Shown here: positions 41,342 to 45,665 of the stretch, piece after piece | Layout of the letters: each line of letters starts with the position of its first letter | Position numbering within the stretch: position 1 is the stretch's first letter | NCBI GenBank assembly: GCA_039815825.1 | Contig: JBCBYO010000025.1 | Location: forward strand, 1-45,665 | Direction: 5' to 3' | DNA: 45,665 bases | Source: JBCBDX01 sp039815825 | GTDB lineage: Bacteria; Pseudomonadota; Alphaproteobacteria; Rhizobiales; Rhizobiaceae | Notes under the pieces: model-generated | Database searches by the model: none | What the model was told of the DNA's origin: nothing | What the model saw: only the letters and a program-made list of their open reading frames with translations | Program-made: the position numbers and the translations under genes

Positions 41342-42196
41342 ATGATGAAAAACCCTCGTGCATTTGACCATGCTATATTGCCGGTCGAGAGTCTTGCGGC
41401 CGCGCGCGAACGGCATGAGGCGCTGGGTTTTACTGTCGCTCCTGATGCGAAGCACCCATTTGGCACCGAGAATTGTTGCGTCTTTTTTGATGACGGTACC
41501 TATTTGGAACCATTGGCGATTGCCCAACGCGAGGATTGTGAACGCACCGCGTTGCGCGGCAACCAGTTTACGTTACGCGATCAGACCTACCGGTTCCGCA
41601 ATGGGGAGAATGGTTTTTCGGCCATCGCTTTGAAGTCTGATGATGCCGATGTTGACCATAAGCACTTTCGCGCGGAAGGAATTTCCGCTGGACGGAAACT
41701 CTCTTTCGGTCGCACTTTCACAACGCCCGACGGCGCAAAGGCAAAGGCATCGTTTAAGCTGTCGTTCGCGGCCGATTTGCGCGCACCTGATATTTTCGGC
41801 TTTACGGTTCAACGCCTTCAGATGCCCGTGGCGGGTGCATCAGGATTAACCGAGCACCAAAATGCTGTGGTCGGTATCCGGGAAGTGGTGCTATGCGAGA
41901 CCAATCCGACCGATTTCCAATATTTCCTTCAAGAGCTGACCGGGCAACGTGAAACCGAGGCGCATTCATTTGGCATGGAGCTGAGGTTAGGCGAACTGAC
42001 ACTGAATGTTATGACGCCGGAAGGCCTTCGTGCCCATTTTGGCGTTGAGCCGACTGTTATGGGCCGAGGCCTGCGCTTGGAGGGCCTCATATTCAACGGC
42101 GGGGCACCGGAAGGGTTGCGATCACACGGTCCCTATAAGATCGCCGATCGTGCGCCAGGGCAGGGCGCGTTTTACGCATTTATGGAAGAAAGATGA
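41342..42196 (+). CDS. VOC-superfamily protein (glyoxalase-like)
   Basis: A protein of about 284 residues with glyoxalase/dioxygenase-type repeats: FDHAILPVESLAAARERHEALGF at the N-terminus, NCCVFFDDGTYLEPLAI, and a second module from about residue 155. It fits the Glyoxalase_3-like family, whose members have diverse or unknown substrates. The start is uncertain: ATGs at 41324, 41342 and 41345 are in frame and none has a good ribosome binding site; 41342 best matches family starts. Its stop overlaps the kdsA start (ATGA). Confidence 0.75.
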   Translation: MMKNPRAFDHAILPVESLAAARERHEALGFTVAPDAKHPFGTENCCVFFDDGTYLEPLAIAQREDCERTALRGNQFTLRDQTYRFRNGENGFSAIALKSDDADVDHKHFRAEGISAGRKLSFGRTFTTPDGAKAKASFKLSFAADLRAPDIFGFTVQRLQMPVAGASGLTEHQNAVVGIREVVLCETNPTDFQYFLQELTGQRETEAHSFGMELRLGELTLNVMTPEGLRAHFGVEPTVMGRGLRLEGLIFNGGAPEGLRSHGPYKIADRAPGQGAFYAFMEER

Positions 42197-43041
42197 CGGA
42201 TACCATTCAACCGCCGGCAAATAATACGGTTCATGTAACGGATGTTGCATTCGACAACAATAAACCGATCTCTTTGTTGGCTGGGCCTTGCGCCATGGAA
42301 AACCGCGATCATGCGATGATGATGGCTGAGGCGCTCAAAGAGATTTCGGAGCGTTTGAATATTGGCTTGGTTTTCAAGACATCTTTCGACAAGGCTAACA
42401 GAACTTCACTCAACGCCGGACGTGGTGTTGGCCTTGAAACGGCGATGAAAGTCTTTGCCGAGATCAAGGAGACGTTCGGGCTGCCTGTCGTTACCGATGT
42501 GCACTCGGCGGAGCAGTGTTCTGAGATCGCCAATGTCGTTGATGTTCTGCAGATACCCGCTTTTCTTTGCCGTCAGACGGATCTGTTGGTCGCGGCGGCT
42601 CAGACCGGCCGGGTCGTGAATGTCAAAAAAGGCCAGTTTCTCGCTCCTTGGGACATGCGCAATGTGATTGCCAAAGTGACCGGTTCAGGAAACGCCAATG
42701 TTTTGGCCACTGAACGCGGCGCGAGCTTTGGATACAACACGTTGGTATCCGATATGCGGTCTTTGCCCATCATGGCGGATATGGGTGTGCCGGTGGTATT
42801 TGATGCGACGCATTCTGTCCAACAGCCGGGTGGCAAGGGTAATTCCACGGGAGGCGAACGTCGGTTCGTCAAGACCCTTGCCTCGTCTGCTGTTGCCGCC
42901 GGTGTCGCCGGTTTATTTATCGAAACCCACAATGACCCGGATACCGCGCCTTCCGATGGGCCGAATATGGTGCCGCTGGACGCGTTTTCCGATCTTATAA
43001 AACGGCTCATGGACATCGATGCCGTCGTTAAAGACCTGTGA
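42193..43041 (+). CDS. kdsA: 3-deoxy-8-phosphooctulonate synthase, metal-dependent class
   Basis: A 282-residue Kdo8P synthase joining PEP and arabinose 5-phosphate, the first committed step to Kdo of lipopolysaccharide. Motifs: SLLAGPCAMEN, FKTSFDKANRTS, TDVH, and FDATHSVQQPGG. Cys33 in AGPCA matches the metal-binding cysteine of class II enzymes (Aquifex type); E. coli has Asn there. It overlaps the VOC gene by four bases and precedes eno by 99 bases, a usual neighbourhood in alphaproteobacteria. Confidence 0.97.
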   Translation: MTDTIQPPANNTVHVTDVAFDNNKPISLLAGPCAMENRDHAMMMAEALKEISERLNIGLVFKTSFDKANRTSLNAGRGVGLETAMKVFAEIKETFGLPVVTDVHSAEQCSEIANVVDVLQIPAFLCRQTDLLVAAAQTGRVVNVKKGQFLAPWDMRNVIAKVTGSGNANVLATERGASFGYNTLVSDMRSLPIMADMGVPVVFDATHSVQQPGGKGNSTGGERRFVKTLASSAVAAGVAGLFIETHNDPDTAPSDGPNMVPLDAFSDLIKRLMDIDAVVKDL

Positions 43042-43074
43042 CGATTGTCATGAGGGTGACGTCTCATTGTTGTT

Positions 43075-43104
43075 TTGATCCAGACAAGCGCATATGCGCA
43101 TAAC
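43075..43104 (+). promoter_or_regulatory. Probable promoter of eno
   Basis: TTGATC (43075-43080) and CATAAC (43099-43104) are 18 bases apart, each matching the consensus at four of six positions. The start would fall near 43111, within the second palindrome. The match is moderate. Confidence 0.4.
43088..43099. promoter_or_regulatory. Palindrome GCGCATATGCGC before eno
   Basis: A perfect 12-bp palindrome between the presumed -35 and -10 of eno. Its centre is 20 bases from the centre of the next palindrome, about two helical turns. Confidence 0.4.
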
Positions 43105-43105
43105 C

Positions 43106-43121
43106 GTTAAATCGATTTAAC
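43106..43121. promoter_or_regulatory. 16-bp palindrome with central CG before eno
   Basis: GTTAAATCGATTTAAC is perfectly self-complementary over 16 bases and lies 19 bases before the eno ATG, over the presumed transcription start. A central CG is the hallmark of LacI-family operators. In alphaproteobacteria, LacI-type regulators such as CceR (Rhodobacter) and PckR (Sinorhizobium) control central-carbon genes; whether one binds here is inference. Confidence 0.6.
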
Positions 43122-43140
43122 CACGCAAGAGGGTGAACTT

Positions 43141-44415
43141 ATGCCAGCCATTATCGACATCATTGGACGCCAGATCTTTGACAGTCGCGGAAATCCAACC
43201 GTTGAGGTGGACGTCGTACTTGAGGACGGAACACTTGGACGCGCAGCTGTGCCGTCAGGTGCATCGACCGGTGCCTATGAAGCTGTCGAGTTGCGTGATG
43301 GTGGCGACACTTATATGGGCAAGGGCGTGGGTAAGGCGGTTGCAGCCGTCAACGGACCAATCTTTGATGCCATTGGCGGCATGGAAGCATCACTCCAAAA
43401 CAAGATCGACCAGGCCATGATCGATTTGGACGGGACGCCGAACAAGGCCAATCTTGGCGCCAACGCTATCCTCGGTGTTTCCTTGGCGGTCGCGAAAGCG
43501 GCGGCAGCAAGCGCCGGTCTTCCGCTCTATCGCTATGTGGGCGGTGCCAACGCTAACATATTGCCGGTACCGATGATGAACATCATTAATGGCGGCGCCC
43601 ATGCGGACAACCCAATCGATTTTCAAGAGTTTATGATCATGCCGGTGGGCGCCAAGTCGCTTGCTGATGCGGTGCGCATGGGGTCAGAGACGTTTCACAC
43701 GTTGAAAAAGAAATTGACGAAAGCTGGTCATAACACGGGTATTGGTGACGAGGGTGGTTTTGCCCCGAACCTTCAAAGCGCTGTCGAAGCGCTGGACTTC
43801 ATCATGGAGGCTGTCTCCGAGGCAGGGTACAAGCCGGGCGAAGATATGTATCTTGCACTTGATTGTGCCGCGTCTGAGTTCTTCAAAGATGGTGCCTATG
43901 TTTATGAGGGTGAAGGCGTGACGCGCTCGCCTCAAGAGCAGGCCGACTATCTGGGAAGCCTGATCAAGCAATATCCGATCATTTCTATCGAAGATGGCAT
44001 GCACGAAGATGATTGGGACGGCTGGGCTGCCCACACAGCGGCCAGTGGCGATCATTGTCAGCTTGTCGGCGACGATCTTTTTGTTACCAACACTGAACGC
44101 CTTTCAACGGGCATTGAAAAAGGTGTTGCCAATTCAATCCTGATCAAAGTCAACCAGATTGGTACGCTGACCGAAACTCTGGCTGCCGTAGAAATGGCGC
44201 ACAAGGCTGGCTACACGGCTGTGATGTCCCACCGTTCCGGTGAAACCGAGGATGCAACCATTGCTGATTTGGCAGTTGCAACCAATTGCGGGCAGATCAA
44301 AACCGGTTCATTGGCTCGCTCTGACCGTTTGGCAAAATACAACCAACTAATCCGTATCGAGGAAGAGCTTGGTTTGTCAGCCCGCTATCAGGGGCGGGAC
44401 ATGTTGCGCGGTTAG
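43141..44415 (+). CDS. eno: Enolase
   Basis: A 424-residue enolase (2-phosphoglycerate to PEP), standard length. Signatures: GRQIFDSRGNPTVEVDV, PSGASTGAYEA, GDEGGFAPNL (catalytic acid), LALDCAASEF, and LIKVNQIGTLTETL with the catalytic lysine, then SHRSGETED. GAGGGTG precedes the ATG. It is a single gene between a palindrome-rich promoter region and an intrinsic terminator. Confidence 0.98.
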   Translation: MPAIIDIIGRQIFDSRGNPTVEVDVVLEDGTLGRAAVPSGASTGAYEAVELRDGGDTYMGKGVGKAVAAVNGPIFDAIGGMEASLQNKIDQAMIDLDGTPNKANLGANAILGVSLAVAKAAAASAGLPLYRYVGGANANILPVPMMNIINGGAHADNPIDFQEFMIMPVGAKSLADAVRMGSETFHTLKKKLTKAGHNTGIGDEGGFAPNLQSAVEALDFIMEAVSEAGYKPGEDMYLALDCAASEFFKDGAYVYEGEGVTRSPQEQADYLGSLIKQYPIISIEDGMHEDDWDGWAAHTAASGDHCQLVGDDLFVTNTERLSTGIEKGVANSILIKVNQIGTLTETLAAVEMAHKAGYTAVMSHRSGETEDATIADLAVATNCGQIKTGSLARSDRLAKYNQLIRIEEELGLSARYQGRDMLRG

Positions 44416-44441
44416 ACGCTGCACTGTTATTTTTGATGAGG

Positions 44442-44466
44442 AAGCCGCCATCTTGGCGGCTTTTTT
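44442..44466 (+). terminator. Intrinsic terminator of eno
   Basis: AAGCCGCC (44442-44449) pairs with GGCGGCTT (44455-44462), and A44450-T44454 closes a three-base loop; six T run from 44461. It is a strong terminator 26 bases after the eno stop. Confidence 0.9.
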
Positions 44467-44534
44467 ATTTAGGGGCTGGTTAACCATCCTCCTGTTAGCT
44501 TGATGCGAGTTTTTGCGTGCGTTGAGTATGAGTG

Positions 44535-44852
44535 ATGTGGACCCGTCAATATCGTAAATCTTGGATTCGGTATTCTTGGTTTCCCGTCCTTGCATTTGCA
44601 GCAAGTGGTTACTTTTACTACCACGCTATCGAAGGCCGGTATGGCTTGGAGCAGTCCAAGGTTTATCAGCAACAAATCATCTCTTTGCAGGCGCAAGTGG
44701 ACGAGCTTATCGCGGCACGCAAGTTGTTGGATTCGCGTACAGAAGCGCTCAGTGATGGCTCTTTAGAACGCGATATGATCGATGAGCAGGCGCGGACAAT
44801 GTTGGGATTGTCTCGTAATAATGAGCTTGTTTTGTTGCATGGCAGCAATTAA
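44535..44852 (+). CDS. ftsB: FtsB/DivIC-type septum formation initiator
   Basis: A 105-residue bitopic membrane protein: a short basic cytoplasmic end (MWTRQYRKSWIRY), one membrane span (about 13-32) and a coiled-coil (QQQIISLQAQVDELIAARKLL), followed by ERDMIDEQARTMLGLSRNNELVLL, the usual DivIC end. It would join FtsL and FtsQ in the divisome. A GTG three bases earlier is also possible. The position between eno and pdhA is usual in alphaproteobacteria. Confidence 0.88.
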   Translation: MWTRQYRKSWIRYSWFPVLAFAASGYFYYHAIEGRYGLEQSKVYQQQIISLQAQVDELIAARKLLDSRTEALSDGSLERDMIDEQARTMLGLSRNNELVLLHGSN

Positions 44853-44869
44853 CCGACTTTCGGTTAATT
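44847..44869. repeat. Inverted repeat over the ftsB stop codon
   Basis: AATTAACCGA (44847-44856) and TCGGTTAATT (44860-44869) are perfect inverted arms of ten bases around CTT. The stop TAA (44850-44852) is inside the left arm. There is no T-run, so it may be a weak terminator, a 3' stabilising stem or a protein site. Confidence 0.5.
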
Positions 44870-44910
44870 CGCAAATATTCCCTTTATTTCCGACATTTAT
44901 CGCATGATCG

Positions 44911-44965
44911 TTATGCCGATTTGTGCATTGTAAGGTGTGTTTTGCCGGTTATGCTATCGGCATAA
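44911..44965. repeat. Inverted repeat upstream of pdhA
   Basis: TTATGCCGAT (44911-44920) and its exact reverse complement ATCGGCATAA (44956-44965) are 35 bases apart. A further TTATGC (44949-44954) forms a nearer dyad with GCATAA (44960-44965). The right arm ends 21 bases before the pdhA ATG, next to a possible -10 (TATGCT 44950-44955). It looks like an operator; the regulator is unknown. Confidence 0.5.
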
Positions 44966-44986
44966 ACATTTAGGGAAGAGACACCA

Positions 44987-45665
44987 ATGGCGACGCGCGC
45001 ACGCAAGACGCCGGCACCTAAGAAAAAGGTTGTCGGTATTGGCAATAATTCCGTTACACCCCCGGATCCTGCTGATTTCACAAAAGATGAAGAGCTAAAG
45101 GCATATCGCGATATGCTGTTGATCCGGCGTTTCGAGGAGAAAGCCGGCCAGCTTTACGGCATGGGCTTTATCGGTGGTTTTTGTCACCTCTATATCGGAC
45201 AAGAAGCGGTTGTAACCGGCATGCAGATGGCGATGGTTGAAGGTGACCAGGTCATTACTGCGTACCGCGATCACGGCCACATGCTCGCATGCGGTATGGA
45301 AAGCCGCGGTGTCATGGCCGAGTTGACGGGCCGTAAAAGTGGATACTCCGCCGGTAAAGGCGGATCGATGCACATGTTCTCCAAGGAAAAGCACTTTTAT
45401 GGCGGCCACGGCATCGTGGGTGCGCAGGTGTCGCTTGGTACGGGTCTGGCCTTTGCCAACAAATATCGCGGCAACGGCAATATCTCCGCGACATATTGTG
45501 GTGACGGCGCTGCGAACCAGGGCCAAGTTTATGAAAGCTTCAATATGGCGGCGCTTTGGAAGCTGCCGGTTGTCTATGTGATCGAAAACAACCGCTACGC
45601 GATGGGTACATCGACCGAGCGTCACGCCGCTCAAAACGATTACTCCATGCGCGGTGTTTCCTTTG
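44987..45665 (+). CDS. pdhA: Pyruvate dehydrogenase E1 component, alpha subunit (partial)
   Basis: The first 226 residues of a PdhA; the gene continues beyond the window. After a basic, Pro/Ala/Lys-rich N-terminus, the conserved core starts at ELKAYRDMLLIRRFEEKAGQ, then GFCHLYIGQEA, YRDHGHMLACG and the thiamine diphosphate motif from CGDGAANQGQ to IENNRYAMGTS (GDG-x-NN). It decarboxylates pyruvate for acetyl-CoA formation. GGGAAGAG lies before ATG 44987. In related genomes pdhB and pdhC follow. Confidence 0.97.
   Translation, partial: MATRARKTPAPKKKVVGIGNNSVTPPDPADFTKDEELKAYRDMLLIRRFEEKAGQLYGMGFIGGFCHLYIGQEAVVTGMQMAMVEGDQVITAYRDHGHMLACGMESRGVMAELTGRKSGYSAGKGGSMHMFSKEKHFYGGHGIVGAQVSLGTGLAFANKYRGNGNISATYCGDGAANQGQVYESFNMAALWKLPVVYVIENNRYAMGTSTERHAAQNDYSMRGVSF

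Noticed and set aside
1..45665. tRNA, rRNA, CRISPR, insertion sequences, defence or biosynthetic clusters
   Set aside because: None found by reading both strands; the window is dominated by conserved housekeeping genes in familiar order.

Overview
This window looks like the chromosome of an alphaproteobacterium, most probably of the order Hyphomicrobiales (Rhizobiales) or close to it. The evidence is gene order (rplQ-degP-rarA-crcB-rluC; glnB-glnA; coaD-ppi-ppi-queA-tgt; kdsA-eno-ftsB-pdhA), a promoter of the rhizobial housekeeping type CTTGAC-N17-CTATAT, and a LexA box of the alphaproteobacterial GTTC-N7-GTTC type. Base composition is moderate (near or just above 50% G+C by eye, not computed). 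I see no mobile element, CRISPR array, rRNA or tRNA gene, and no stretch above 300 bases without a gene.

Layout. Positions 1-9856 hold the 3' end of tuf and the S10-spc ribosomal protein operon in the canonical bacterial order, from rpsJ to rplO. An intrinsic terminator (9875-9904) is followed by secY and adk. A strong promoter (12000-12028) with a terminator-like hairpin just downstream starts the alpha operon (rpsM, rpsK, rpoA, rplQ), which ends at another terminator (14636-14658). Next come degP, rarA and a tightly overlapping chain: an aspartyl hydroxylase-like membrane protein, crcB, rluC, a GFA-domain protein and an ASCH-domain protein (16169-20591). On the minus strand follow a beta-CASP metallo-hydrolase, a sugar module (PfkB-type kinase and GH1 beta-glucosidase), and the nitrogen module glnB-glnA behind a sigma-54 promoter. 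Then nnr (NAD(P)HX repair), uvrA and ssb sharing one SOS box, a small envelope protein, marC, gyrA, a LysE-type exporter, coaD, two cyclophilins, queA-tgt, a DUF4864 protein, a VOC protein, kdsA, eno, ftsB and the 5' part of pdhA.

How the genes work together. Most of the window is core housekeeping: translation (ribosome, RNA polymerase alpha, Sec channel), DNA repair and topology (uvrA, ssb, rarA, gyrA), queuosine tRNA modification (queA-tgt), nitrogen assimilation (glnBA), central carbon flow (pfkB, eno, pdhA), Kdo synthesis for LPS (kdsA) and division (ftsB). I found no new multi-gene defence or biosynthetic system, and do not claim one. The observations most worth following are regulatory or small-scale: two palindromes at the eno promoter, including a perfect 16-bp one with a central CG as in LacI-family operators; a possible attenuator before rpsM; a Tgt with two of its three zinc cysteines missing; convergent gene pairs that all overlap or abut at their stop codons; an unlisted 32-residue membrane peptide; and inverted repeats before pdhA.
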